A stretch of 64,000 nucleotides of DNA, from positions 40,705,501 through 40,769,500 of the forward strand of contig NC_088918.1 of assembly GCF_963576675.1 (NCBI RefSeq), given 5' to 3'. Under the pieces are notes generated by a model that saw nothing but the letters and a program-made list of their open reading frames with translations, was not told the DNA's origin and searched no databases. Position 1 is the stretch's first letter. The number at the start of each line of letters is the position of its first letter. Positions 32,401 through 43,594 of this stretch are shown here, one piece after another. This stretch comes from Euphorbia lathyris (Eukaryota > Streptophyta > Magnoliopsida > Malpighiales > Euphorbiaceae). The position numbers and the translations under genes were made by a program.

Positions 32401-34995
32401 AAATCTGGCGAGAACTTCTCGATCTACGTTGATGACATGATCATCAAAAGCAAGAAAATGCAAGACCACCCGCATGATATCAAAGAAATCCTGGAAGTGC
32501 TAATCAAATATGGCCTCAAATTGAACCCAGAGAAATGCACATTCGGAGCAAGAGCGGGAAAGTTCCTGAGTTTCATTGTTAGCGGCAAGGGAGTTGAGGC
32601 GAATCCCGAGAAGGTTAAAGCAGTAATGGAGATGAAAACGCCGAGGAGCATAAGAGAAGTACAGAGACTGAATGGGCGGTTGGTGGCATTAGGGCGATTC
32701 ATATCATGCTCAGCTAGGAGATGTCAACCTTTCTACAATGCCATCAAAAAATCCAAGTCCTTTGAATGGACGCCGGATTGTCAAGAAGCATTCGAGGGGA
32801 TAAAGCGATTACTGTGTTATCCGCCCTTAATGAGCAGGCCGGAGGAGGGAGAAGATTTATTTCTCTACGTATCCGTCACCAATATGGCGATATGCACTAT
32901 GATGGTGCGAGAAGAAGAAGGGCAACAATATCCAGTGTACTACGTGAGCAAAGTCTTGAAGGATGCAGAACTCCGGTATTCGAAGTTGGACAAAATGGCC
33001 CTCGCAGTGATAACCACGGCGGCTAGATTGAAACCATACTTTCAGGCGCATACTATCATTGTGAGAACTGGCATCCCAATGCGAAAGGTACTACAGAAAC
33101 CTGACGCATCCGGCCGGTTGATGGAATGGTCAATTCGCCTGGGTGAATTCGATATTCGCTATGAAGGAAGACCGGCGCTAAAGAGTCAAGTACTCACCGA
33201 TTTCGTGAATGAATTCACCTGGGATGATGAGGAATGGCCGAAAACACAAAAAGAAGAGTGGAGCATGTACACAGATGGGGCATTATCTACAGATGGAGCT
33301 GGGCTGGGAGTCGTCATCAAGGGCCCGGAGGTTATTCGCCTATGCTATGCAGCAAAATTAACTTTCAAAACTACAAATAACGCCGCAGAGTACGAAGCAA
33401 TGATATGCGGATTGAAGTTGCTCAATGAACTCACCCCAGAAAGGGTGGTAATCTACAGCGATTCCAAACTCATGATAAACCAGATCACAAAAAATTATCT
33501 GGTGAAACAGGAGGAGCTAGTAAAATACCATCAGGTGGTCGGCAGATTGACACAAGAGTTAATGCACAAGGGAGTCGTTTGGGAGATGGTGCATGTTCCG
33601 CGAGGCCAAAATGCAAAGGCTGACGAATTGGCAAAAGCAGCGGCAAGTAGAGAACCATGGAGTCAAAAGGCATGCAATTTGGAAATAAAATCGGCACCAG
33701 CATTCGAGGTTGATCAGATTATGGTCATCGAAGAACTGGAAGACGATGAAGATTGGCGGATGCCCATCCGCCAATATCTAGAGCAGGGAGATTTATCGGT
33801 TGATAAGAGCTTAGCCAGAAAGCTAATTGGGCAGTCAGCTCGATACTCAGTTCGGGATGGAACTTTGTATCGGAAATCGTACACATGTCCATGGTTGAAA
33901 TGCATTAGTCGCAACGAAGGAGACTACGTGCTGCGAGAACTACATGAAGGAATTTATGGCGCGCACGAAGCTTCGGCGGCGTTGGCAAGAAAGGTCAAAC
34001 TGATGGGATACTACTGGCCCAAGGTGGTGGAAGATTCTCAGAAGATGGTTGCGGAATGTCACAATTGTCAAATACATGCGAATGAAAAGCATGTTCCCGG
34101 AGCCGAACAAATCGCTATAATGACGGCGTGGCCATTCGCAACATGGGGAATCGATATAGTGGGCCCATTCCCAGAAACGACAAAGAAAAGGAAGTACTTG
34201 ATAGTCGCAGTTGACCACTTCAGCAAATGGGTAGAAGCGGAGGCAGTAACCGCACAAACACCTGAGCGAATGATCGAGTTCTTACGAGAGAACATTATCA
34301 TGCGATTTGGAATCCCGCAAAAGCTCATAACCGACAATGGCACCCAGTTCAACTGTGCCAAGTTCAAAGCATACTGCGAAAGCATGGGGATCAAAAATCA
34401 TTTTTCTTCCGTAAACCATCCCCAATCGAATGGTATGACGGAGGTTACCAACAGGGCCATGATTCAAGGCATCAAGAAGCGGCTAGGAGACAAAAAAACA
34501 GGTTGGGCGGATGAGATACCCCATATGTTGTGGGCATACAGAACCTCTGTAAAGGCAGCAACAGGCAAAACACCTTTCTCGCTAGTTTATGGAGCCGAAG
34601 CAGTCCTACCTGTTGAAATCAAGTCGCCCACAGATCGGATAATTTATTATTGCGACACACAAAATCCTATCAACATTAGAGATGCTTTGGATTCTGTGGA
34701 GGAACGAAGAGAAAAAGCTTACATGCGAATGACAGTGTACCGCAATAGAATCAAGAAATATCATGACAGAAGAGTGCGAAAAGTAATAATCAACGAGAAC
34801 GACTTGGTCTTGAAAAAAGCGGATAAAATACAATCCAGAGATGGCAAAGGCAAGCTGGGCGTCAACTGGATCGGACCATACAAAGTATCCAAGAAGCTGG
34901 GACCAGCCACTTTTGAAATAGAAGAAATGAGCGGAAAGAAGCTCCCGCGCACCTGGAATCTAGAGAATCTACGCCTATATAAAAAGGCCGAGTAG
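29428..34995 (+). pseudogene. gypsy gag-pol polyprotein (Tat), one in-frame stop
   Basis: One reading frame from ATG 29428 to 34995, interrupted only by TAG at 29662..29664; it reopens at ATG 29680 for 1771 codons. From residue 1 of the long frame: gag capsid about 205-300 (GAASDWFRSLP); a knuckle of C-x2-H-x4-H-x4-C form near 450 (CRFHRLNGHDTNDC); aspartic protease with LIDTGSSCNV near 570; RT with YVDD near 915; a first RNase H; a second RNase H starting MYTDGALSTDGAG near 1197; an integrase zinc module (ending CHNCQIHANEK) near 1460; and an integrase core with GIDIVGPF, TDNGTQF and a Glu further on. Two tandem RNase H domains are the Tat hallmark. All enzyme motifs look intact. The lone stop in gag may be a mutation or rarely read through. 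Confidence 0.9.
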
Positions 34996-35620
34996 TTCGA
35001 GGAAATGACGAGTACTCTTTTTCCTTTTATGAGTTTTTCCCATTGGGTTTTCTGATAAAAGGTTTTAATGAGGCTTTGATCCCACACAGTTGGTGTACCT
35101 ATGTAATAAACCTTTTCTCTTTATCAATAAAGGTATTCAATTATTACATTTATTCAATATGTTACGTCCGAATGCGGATTGTTCTTAAAAACACATAAAT
35201 GTGTTGCCTATTAAAGAAAGGCGGATGCATGATTACGCATCACTCGCAAAACCTTTAGGGTTAAACTCAAAAAACACATAAATGTGTTGCCTATTAAAGA
35301 AAGGCGGATGCATGATTACGCATCACTCGCAAAACCTTATGATTAACCTTATGATTATATTATTTTCGAAAGAAAAATAATAGAGTAAGGAATAAAATTA
35401 AGCGAATAAACGAGTACTCAAAAATTGCAAAAAGGGTTTGGCCACCCTAGCGAAAGCAAAAATTACTATGAAGAATTACAAGTATGAAGTCGGCAAAAGG
35501 CAAGGATCATACATGAAAATAAAGTGACAATAATCGCACGTATAGGCAAAGCGGCAAGTGAAAGAAAATTAATATATACGGGCAGTTTGTTACATACAAA
35601 AAGTCCAAATATAAATTAAA
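34996..35620. other. gypsy spacer with duplicated 68-bp unit
   Basis: Non-coding region between pol and the antisense gene. It includes two copies of a 68-base unit (see the repeat at 35189). Confidence 0.6.
35189..35338 (+). repeat. two 68-bp direct repeats, period 83
   Basis: 'AACACATAAATGTGTTGCC' through 'CATCACTCGCAAAACCTT' occurs twice in the spacer, with a short 'TAGGGTTAAACTC' linker. Confidence 0.85.
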
Positions 35621-37946
35621 CTATGCTACAGCTTCCTCTCCTTCACCCCTATTGCTTTCCTCGCCTCCAGCGACTCCCTCATCTCCTCCAGTGGGCGGAT
35701 CTACTTCAAGCGAATCCTCAACCCTCGAATCAATAACTGCTTCAGAGGGCGGTACCTCTTGCTCAGGTTGAGAGATGTCCTGCGGTGCCCCTTCTTCCGC
35801 ATTCCGGGTAGGGATCTCGCCGATAATTGGAGATTCCTGAAAACTCTTCCAATCTAAGAGGAGCACCTCATCCATATCAGCATCCTCGGCTTCCAGCTTG
35901 TCCCACTTCTCAGTTAAATCCTTTTCAGGGATGGGAACCTTGGGGCTGTTAAGTACGAGACCCTGATGTCCATGCTCATAAGCGGCATGAATCCACTCCC
36001 CATACCAGTAGATGCGGGCACCGTCTTCAGCCAGAATTTCCTCAGCCCTCTTCTTTTGTGTCTCCTTGGAATCAGCTAGATCATCGAGGGCCTTTCGCAG
36101 CTCATCGGACTTAGCCTGAAGAGATTTAAGAGCCTCCTCCTTCTCGCTCACAGCCTTCTGAAGGGCGCCTTCTAAGACCTTCACCTTCCCTTGGACATCA
36201 TCATAAAGCGACTTCTGAGTCGCCAATTCAGTACCAAGACCTTCCAACTCCTTGGCTCGCTCGGCATCCCTTCGGAGAATGCCCTCAGCGAAATTGATAA
36301 TCTGCATATAAGACGGCTCACGAATAAAAAAGGGCGAATAGAAATAGGCGGTTACAATGGACGCAAGATCCTTGAAAGAGAATGACAAGCAACAATATAC
36401 CTCTACAGAACGCTTCTCGATCCCCTCCACAGCGGTAGGGAGCGGTACTTGTTCGCGCACACGGGAAGCAGAGGGAAGCCGCCCGAGGACATTGCATATG
36501 GAAGAGACAATGTCCTTGCAAGAAAAACTCACGGCCATGCCAAAGGTCCTAGTCCACCATCCGCTGATGTCGGGAATTGGCTGCAAAGGCGTAAAGAAAA
36601 ATATCAAGAGAACAGCAGATAGCTCATGAGGAAAAAAGTAGCAATATAGAAAGAGGGAATAGATCAAGATACCTCGTGAATTGGGGTACTGCTCTTTCCT
36701 TTGGATGAGGCGGATACGGGTGTACCGCCAACAGTAAGGGACACGGAGGTGTTCTTCTTCTTGGGACGAGAAGACTCTATATCCGCACTTATCTTCCGCT
36801 TCCTCGTCAAAGGAAGATCCTCGGAGGCAGAAGCGGGACCTTGTGAAACGGAGGCCCTTACAGGAGAAGCCGCCTCAATGGAAGGAATCGTTCCTCCAGA
36901 AGAATCCGCCCCTACAACGGAAGCGGTTCCCGCCATCCGCTTCTTCCTTCTCGCTAGGGCTTTAGCCTCCCGATCTGCAGCGATTTGAGATAAAGGATCA
37001 CCCCTGCAAAGGGTTAAAAGCAATCATCAACTTGGAAATAAAAAGTACCTTGTACAAAAACGCGATAAGGGATATAGACCACGCGATCCCCCTCGCGGTA
37101 GGCAATCACTACTCGGCTCCTTAGCATATGGAAGGCCTGATCATATGTCCATACAAAAGGAGGGGTACTCTTCAGGAACTCGATGACAGCGGATTCTTCC
37201 TTGCTGGGGTAACCGAAGTTCAAACTCTTCATATTGGGCCGGCCCCAACGGCGAAGGAAGTTCAGATTTCCCTCATTAAACTTGATAAAAAAGTAAGAGC
37301 GATCCCACTCGCGGATCTTGTTCAGCTTCTCGTCAAAACCATAGTATCCGCTCTGGCGGATGAAAGTGAAATATCCCGCCGAACTCTTGAAATGATGAAG
37401 CTTGGAGAAAATTTTGAGCGAGAAAGGAACCTCCAAACAATCCGCCAGAAATTTATCCAGGGTCAAGTCGGCCCATCCATTTGGATGTAACTGCCCGGGT
37501 GCGATTCCGTAACCGCCGAGGACGGAAGCAATCTCATCCGCCAGCGGATAAGTGAAGCCGCAGATAATTTGGGCGACGAAAATGGTGAAATACCCCTTTG
37601 GGTAATCGCCCGGTCCTCTATCCTCCCCGGGAATGATGGTCTCGAGACCTTGGAGCCAAGGATGTTGCACCCGCAAATCCTCAATGGTCTCGCGACAAAC
37701 TAGGCTTCCCGACCTGTCCCTCTTTGGTAACAAACGGGGGGTTGGGACAGGTGGCGGAATCAACTTCTTAGGGTCAAAATCTAGACCCTCGTCGGTTGTA
37801 TTCGCCAGATGGAGGAAGTCAGCGGGGTGGGAATCAGACCCATGAGAACTGGTTGAAACTTCATCAACCATCTCATCAACTTCATGAGAAACCTCGCGGA
37901 CGTAGTTCTCATCGAACGGTGCGAAGTCGAGGTCGGGGTTCGACAT
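35621..37946 (-). CDS. antisense gene of Tat gypsy element (PF04195-like protein)
   Basis: Model on the minus strand: exons 37946..37049, 36974..36673, 36580..36401 and 36301..35621, 686 residues. Introns are GT-AG with matching phases and no stop. Exon 1 carries a globular domain ('GYFTIFVAQIICGFTYPLAD', 'PNGWADLTLDKFLADC', 'SGYYGF', 'EGNLNFLRRWGRP') like the 'putative gypsy type transposon' family (PF04195). Exon 2 is basic, Ser-rich, with a likely nuclear signal (LTRKRKI, RPKKKN). Exon 4 starts with a coiled coil ('AERAKELEGLGTELATQ', 'VLEGALQKAVSEKEEAL') and ends in a strongly acidic tail. Antisense genes at this place are known from Tat elements such as Grande; their function is unknown. 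Splice sites are my prediction. Confidence 0.75.
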
Positions 37947-38187
37947 GTTGAGGAAAAAAAATAAACAGAAGTAAAAAGCCGAACAAGGTACAAGTTATGA
38001 AGAGGAAAACTTACATGGGAAAGACAACACAGAGAAGTGACGGAAATAAGAGGTCAACGCCGGAAAATATGACGCCGGAAAAGAAATAACGAAAGAGGAA
38101 AAATTCACAAGTTTTTGAATTTTGAATAGACAAGCAAAAACGAAGCGTCCTCTATGAACAGACCTTAAAGGGCTCTTGTATCAAACT
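37947..38187. other. gypsy 3' untranslated spacer / antisense leader
   Basis: Non-coding sequence between the antisense start codon and the polypurine tract. It presumably holds the antisense promoter, but no clear TATA box stands out. Confidence 0.4.
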
Positions 38188-38199
38188 AAAGGGGAGGCA
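38188..38199 (+). promoter_or_regulatory. polypurine tract of gypsy element
   Basis: AAAGGGGAGGCA just before the 3' LTR start at 38202, the plus-strand DNA priming site. Confidence 0.75.
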
Positions 38200-38201
38200 T
38201 G

Positions 38202-38712
38202 TGATGACCCGCGAGGCTAAACCGGGTCATATTCATTTCGCAAGCCCAGCCCATACTTAGACCCATGGTCTAAGATCGGATGAGACCCGAATAAAGGAAG
38301 CGGGCGCAGCGAGTAACCGCCCCGAATGGGACCCGAATAAGCGGAAACGGGTGAAGCGAGTAACCGCCCCGAATTCCTAAACGGAGCATCAAGACTCCCA
38401 CTCAGAACCACGTTCGTTGCCATGAAAGCCACGAAAGGGACATGGCCTAAAAAGGGGGAACCGCCCTCAGAACGTGGCCCACTAAGGAGTAACCGCCCTC
38501 GGCGGTTACCTAAAAAATACCTATAAAAGGCCTTAAGAACAAGGGAAAAAGGTACGTTCACATTTTTTGCCCTACAATATTATTGTCAAATTACCAACCC
38601 TCTTACAAAAACTGACTTGATCGTCGGAGAGTTTTCCCGGAGATCCTGTCTCCGGTTCTATTTTGCAGGTAACTCCGGCAGGGAATATCAAATCGGATCC
38701 GGCAAGTTATCA
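38202..38712 (+). repeat. gypsy 3' LTR
   Basis: 511 bp, same length and termini as the 5' LTR. Differences are clustered near 38282-38296 (three) with single changes near 38423 and 38517. Confidence 0.95.
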
Positions 38713-38717
38713 ACTCA

Positions 38718-39010
38718 TAGTCAGTTCTAGCTTCCTAAACAGTTCTATCCAACTTAAGAGCATATATATAGTATAAGAGGTATAAGAGTATGGCCAATTA
38801 CTATGAACATTCAAAGCATAAGAGCATGCCTTATCAACTACATGCTCAATGAACATTCATACACATATTCAATGAATTCTAGCTTCCTAAACAGAACATC
38901 AAACATAAACATGATCATGCTTCATACCCATAGCCAGTCAGTTCTAGCAGTATAACTCGTAGTATCATGCTTTATACACATATATGAACATTCAAAGTAG
39001 GTATAAGATC

Positions 39011-39057
<47 letters not shown>

Positions 39058-39280
39058 TAAGAGGTATAAGAGTATGGCCAATCACAATATAACTCGTAAG
39101 TATAAGAGTATGGTCAATCGCAATGAACATTCAAAGCATAAGAGCATGCCTAATCAGCCACATGCTCAATGAATATTCATACACATATTCAATGAGTTCT
39201 AGCTTCCTAAATAGAAAATTAAACATAAACATGATCATGCTTCATACCTATATAGTGAGCCAGTTCTAGCTTCCTTATTC
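38718..39280 (+). repeat. tandem repeats of CACTA interior, right set
   Basis: Continuation of the array at 28260, with two further partial units ('AAGAGGTATAAGAG', 'AACATTCAAAGCATAAGAGC', 'CAATGAACATTCATACACA'). A (TA)n run at 39013..39054 has expanded inside one unit. Confidence 0.75.
39013..39054. repeat. (TA)n microsatellite
   Basis: About 20 TA units replacing the short TATATA found at the same place in sister repeat units. Confidence 0.95.
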
Positions 39281-39396
39281 AAGTTTTATCCAACCAATCA
39301 GTTTATACCATTCATTTCATAGCAATATAACTCACATTCATGTATGGTTAAGGTATTCAACCAATCAGTTAATAGCAATACACATACACAACCCTT

Positions 39397-39560
39397 TACG
39401 ATGTACCTGCCACTTGGATTATACTCATTGAAAAGTGAGCACGGTGATGAAGTTTGCGATGCTGTCACCATAAGTTCAAAATTTATGCTGATAGCATCAA
39501 AAACATATCACCATTCTGAATGCTTTCAATCAGATAACAAGCCAAGTGGAAGATATATCA
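39397..39560. repeat. duplicated block D, copy 2
   Basis: Second copy of 28088..28250. Together with the tandem repeats it shows that the CACTA interior grew by local duplication. Confidence 0.6.
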
Positions 39561-40051
39561 TAAACCTATCTCAACATCACCCATGACAATATCATACATG
39601 CAACCAATCAGTTCAAACCAACATAACAATATATATACTCAATAAGTGAAAGAAACCTTCCCATATGCTAAAGGCATAAACTGATTGACGATCTCTTCAG
39701 TCAGCCTTCCCATTTACTTAAGCATTCTTACTATCCCTGCAAATATTATATTCAAATAAAAAGGAAGCAGATGAGTTCATAACATTTTCAGCATCACGCC
39801 ATATATTGCCCTAGGTTAAAAAAGATAAAAACCCAAGCCTTTCATTAGTGAATCTAACAATAAATACAATAAAATCAGTGTATCTAAGCGAGATATCTAA
39901 CCCTTTCAACAAAAGGTCTGAAAATTAATAGATCCTTATTCCAGCTGCTGAAATCCACATACTAAAGAGTAAATCAGATGAGGAAAATATAGAGTAAGGA
40001 ACAATGAAACTCTAATACATCCAGGAATGAAAAAAATATGATCTACAAGTA

Positions 40052-40098
40052 CCGTGTTTCGATCTCAATCCCAGTGATTGCATGTAGAAAGCAGCCAT
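40052..40098 (-). other. possible first exon of a minus-strand CACTA gene
   Basis: The minus strand reads TATATAAACC near 40183, then an ATG at 40098 opening 'MAAFYMQSLGLRSKH' and a donor-like GTACTTG. A possible next exon follows the acceptor TTTGCAG near 39740, but its frame soon stops. Not a known family. It may be the 5' end of a decayed CACTA gene. Confidence 0.3.
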
Positions 40099-40284
40099 GG
40101 AGATAGAGAGGGATGAGAGGGATGAAGCCTTAGCCAAAGAGGGTGAAACCTAAAATGGTGTTTGGGATGAGAGAGAGGTTTATATATGAGCTGTGAAATT
40201 TCAGTCAAATGATTGAGCGCCTAAATTTGGTATATGTTTTAGTTGGCCGCGTAAGTGAAATTTTATTTGCCGCTTTTTTATTTT

Positions 40285-40520
40285 CCGCATATAATGACAG
40301 TCATTTATTACAAGTTTCATCTGATGAGTAAGTAAATTTTAATGAAAACGTGCATTTTCTTTGGATGACAGAATTGTGTCATCGAAAGGCTACATGTGAA
40401 TTGCGCTGGTTTACATTTACGCTTTCAGATGATAGAATTTTAATATACTGTCACAAAAAATAATCAGACAACATGAAAACAAATGTCTGTCATGTATCTT
40501 GTGTCATGTGAAAGGGAAAA
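40285..40520. repeat. CACTA right subterminal repeats
   Basis: Motifs 'AATGACAGTCATT', 'GGATGACAGAATTGTGTCAT', 'TTTCAGATGATAG', 'CTGTCATG' and 'GTGTCATGTGAAAG' mirror the left side. Confidence 0.6.
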
Positions 40521-40533
40521 TGGCATAGTGTTT

Positions 40534-41230
40534 GCCACCATGGCTAATGTTAGAGCATATTGGCGTATATATTGGAAATTTTATCATAGTCCTTGTGGAG
40601 TATGATGTTAATAACAATTCATCGTTTTAAATGCAATTTATGCATATTCAGGTTCTATTGGATGTTAGAAATCTGCTCAAACCATGTAAGAAGGTGAAGA
40701 AATCAAAATCGGAGTGGGTGTTTATTAACTTCAAATATGAACGCCTTGGATCTTTTTATTCTATATGCGGTTTGCTCGGGCACACAGATCGTTTTTGTGA
40801 GAAATTATTTCAATGTAATTCACTAAATGCTCCAATGGAATGAGGGGCTAGCTTAAACCCCCTAATAGACAAGGAGGAGATCGAAGCACTTCAAAATGGC
40901 TCAAGGAGACGGGAACGAGTAATAATACGATAGGGTCTAGGGGAGCAACAATCAGCTCAACTATGCCTAAAGTGCTTGGAGAAGTAGATCAGAACCATCT
41001 ACTGCTCCATAACGCAAGGAAAAATACGGAGGCAATTCGTAGGATGCAAACAACCAGGATTAAAGCTATGAATTCTAGTATAACCATAACTGCAACTAGG
41101 AAAAAAAATGCAACGGTTTAGCTTGTAACAGAGCATATGGTGATGGAGTCTAGTAAAGGTAAGATTCAAGATGAAAATGACAATTTGGTTGGTTCCCAAA
41201 TTATAGGAAGCAAAGACGGGTGGGTTTTGC
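40534..41230 (+). pseudogene. LINE 2 ORF1, DUF4283 end and zinc knuckle
   Basis: Picks up the DUF4283 domain cut at 26249 ('PPWLMLEHIG', 'VEYDVNNNSS'), then 'HIQVLLDVRNLLKP' and a knuckle region 'ICGLLGHTDRFCEKL'. The first cysteine of the usual CCHC has been lost. Stops follow the knuckle. The rest is a degenerate low-complexity ORF1 tail. Confidence 0.75.
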
Positions 41231-41385
41231 CATGAGGATGGAGCAGAACTCTCATAACCTAGAGAGTGATGTGGTTATTGCTCTTATTATCCAACCTAAT
41301 ATATCAGAGGCACCTTATTCCTTTGTTGTCTAGGATAAAGCTCCCTCTCCCGATTTTGATGCGGCGAGGTCTGAGGTGCAACAAT

Positions 41386-41690
41386 GAGGTGCCTTAGTTG
41401 GAACTGTTGGGGTCTAGGTAAACCCCCAGGCAGTTCAAGCACTTGGTGAGCTTATATAAGATCATAACCCGAGTATTGTTTTCCTTATTGAGACACTAGT
41501 AGGGAAACCCCAAATGCATTTTTTGAGATGCAAGTTTTAGTTTGAAAGTTCGTTTCTGGTTGACTCTAGCAGACATAGCGGAGATATAGCAGTCTTGTTG
41601 AAGGAATAACTGAATATTAAAGTAACAAGGTACTCTAATCATCATATTGTCCTTCTAATCATCAATTTTAGAGTCTCACATGATCGATAT
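41386..41690 (+). pseudogene. LINE 2 ORF2, endonuclease N-terminus
   Basis: Starts 'MRCLSWNCWGLGKP', the normal opening of plant L1 ORF2, then 'DHNPSIVFLIETLVGKPQM' in a shifted frame and 'RHSGDIAVLLK'. Frameshifts and stops are present. It breaks off near 41690. Confidence 0.7.
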
Positions 41691-42648
41691 GAACTAAACA
41701 ATCATAACATGGCAGCAGAAATTAAAAATTGAGCATACCTAGAAGTCACTCCTAGTGTAATCTAGATTTGTGAGAATTTAGACAAGGAAGTAAACCTCAA
41801 GCCATCAACACAGCTATTCAGTCGTCCATAGTTAGGACTGAAAGTGAGAGGTGAACTGAAACTCGTGGATCTATCCAAACACACAACGTTCTCCCTTTAT
41901 TCTTCACTAACTAGACTGGTGCCCAATCCACTATTAATGAAGACTTGTTCCCACTCCAAACACGTCGTGTTCCCCCTTCATCTTTACAGTTTGATCGATA
42001 TATTAGGTTTGGTTTCCAAGGTGGATTGATAAAGGCTATTTCATCGTCGTTGAAGAATGTTTAGTAGATTCGATATGTTTTGTGGTTTGAAAGAGGAAAA
42101 TGGAAGTCTGATATCCAAGGTGGAAAGAATATATTTGGGCAATATGTTAACATTTGTTAGTCTTTTTTTTTTAAATTGTAGCCATGAAACACTTTAAAAA
42201 AGTGTTGGCAAGGTTTTTTTTAGTGTTATATATATATATATATATTTACTTTTTTATCTTAAATTAAATAAAAAAATAACATGAAACATTCGTGGAATAT
42301 TTATACCATAATTATTTCAAAATATAAAGTATATATAATAATTTAATATGTATACTAAAATATAAATAAGAAAGAAAAATAAATAATTGAATCAAAAGCT
42401 ATTGTAATCATGTTATTCAATTAAACACTTTATCATACATTTTCATATTATAATTATTACAAATATAATATATAATAACAATAATTTTTTAGTGAAAAAA
42501 ACTTGTAGCTTTTTTATAAGACGAAAATCTAATTTTTAAAATTTTAAAATTTTGATAAAATTTTTATTTTTATTTTATATATTGATTAATATATATATAG
42601 TTTTTTTATGACCTCGTTATTTTTTTTATTGAACTAATTTTTCAGTCC
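41691..42648 (-). other. insert or replacement within LINE 2; part resembles a copia LTR
   Basis: The minus strand near 41705-41730 reads 'TTTCTGCTGCCATGTTATG', similar to copia LTR 3' ends, and the following 400 bases look LTR-like. From 42120 on it is AT-rich without features. Boundaries and TSD could not be set. Confidence 0.35.
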
Positions 42649-43140
42649 TTTTGGGACACTCTAGGAAGTGATGTAGTGGTGGCTTGCGAGGACTGGTTGA
42701 ATCGAGGATCCTTTCCACAGGGACTTAGTGACACCACTATTGTTCTTAAATGTGACAACCCGACCACGTTGAAGGACTTACGTCCAATTTCACTATGCAA
42801 TGTTCTGTACAAAATTGTAGGAACTGGCAAACAGGCTGAAGGAGGTCCTTCCAATCATACTAGTAATTTTATTGCGTATTGCAACTCGTTCGCGGCAGGC
42901 AGTTCAAGTTTCGCTAGCTGAGGCGTTGGCTCTCTGTGACGCGATACTCTGGATAGTTTTACTCCACTTTCCGAATGTTAAGTTGGAAACGGATGCCAAA
43001 GGGAGGTGGATCGCGTTTCAACAAAGGTCCATGATACTACTGAGTTCGATGTTGTTATAGAAGAAATTAGAGATTTGTTATTTATCCGTCCAAATTGTTC
43101 TATAACTTTTGTCTTTAGATTTAGCGAACAGTTTGGCACA
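42649..43140 (+). pseudogene. LINE 2 ORF2, RT fragment joined to RNase H fragment
   Basis: Begins with the RT N-terminal region ('FWDTLGSDVVVACEDWL', 'LRPISLCNVLYKIV'). Near 42840-42890 it jumps to the C-terminal RNase H ('SLAEALALCDAILW', 'FPNVKLETDAKG'). The RT palm with its catalytic residues is deleted. It ends close to 43140. Confidence 0.75.
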
Positions 43141-43594
43141 TTCAAATGACTCGTGATACTCGTTTCAATGAAAATTTCTTAAGAGTAAATTACACCAATA
43201 GTACCTGAATTATACCTCAATTCACATTTTGGTACCTGAATTACATTTTGTCTCAAAAATATACCTTAAGTAATGGTAACCGGACAATATAATACGTTTA
43301 GCCAGTCACTAATTGGTCAACCCGAATTTTGACCATTTTTAATTAAATTTTTAAATAATTTCTCTCTTAGTTTCTTTCTCTCTCTCTTCCATTCTCTCAC
43401 TTTCTCTCTCTTCAATTCTTAGTACTGAACCAGAATAGTTCTTCCTCCTTCTACTTTGCTTTGTTTCTCTCTCCCATTTCCTTTCTCTCTCTAAAAAATG
43501 AAAATTCAATGTTTATCTCTCTCCCATTTCCTTTCTCTCTAATAAATCCATCATTTTCATCTCCAAATTGAAAAATAGCCACAATAAATTAAGA

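Larger units (their letters stand above)
28859..38712 (+). mobile_element. Ty3/gypsy retrotransposon, Tat lineage, 9854 bp, TSD ACTCA
   Basis: Two 511-bp LTRs in direct orientation, TG...CA ends, flanked by ACTCA (28854..28858 and 38713..38717). The LTRs differ at about five positions that I can see, so insertion is recent. The interior holds gag-pol on the plus strand (broken by a single TAG) and a four-exon antisense gene between pol and the 3' LTR. Dual RNase H and the antisense gene place it in the Tat group. It sits in the tandem repeats of the CACTA element. Confidence 0.95.
26250..40530. mobile_element. CACTA element, 14.3 kb, TSD TTT
   Basis: Left end CATTACGCCA and right end, reversed, CACTATGCCA form CACTA-type termini. 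The left one is mutated from CACTA to CATTA. TTT at 26247..26249 and 40531..40533 is the 3-bp TSD typical of this superfamily. Both flanks belong to LINE 2 ORF1 and the frame fits when the insert is removed. Subterminal 'GATGACAG/CTGTCAT' repeats occur on both sides. Contents: a damaged E2 ubiquitin-conjugase gene, tandem repeats, a duplicated block and a nested gypsy element (28859..38712). No TNPD-type transposase was seen, so it is non-autonomous. Without the gypsy it is about 4.4 kb. Confidence 0.8.

Noticed and set aside
36191..36988. Plus-strand frames within 36-37 kb
   Set aside because: Opposite-strand shadows of the antisense gene exons.
40631..40843. CCHC protein as a host gene
   Set aside because: It is the continuation of LINE ORF1 split by the CACTA element.
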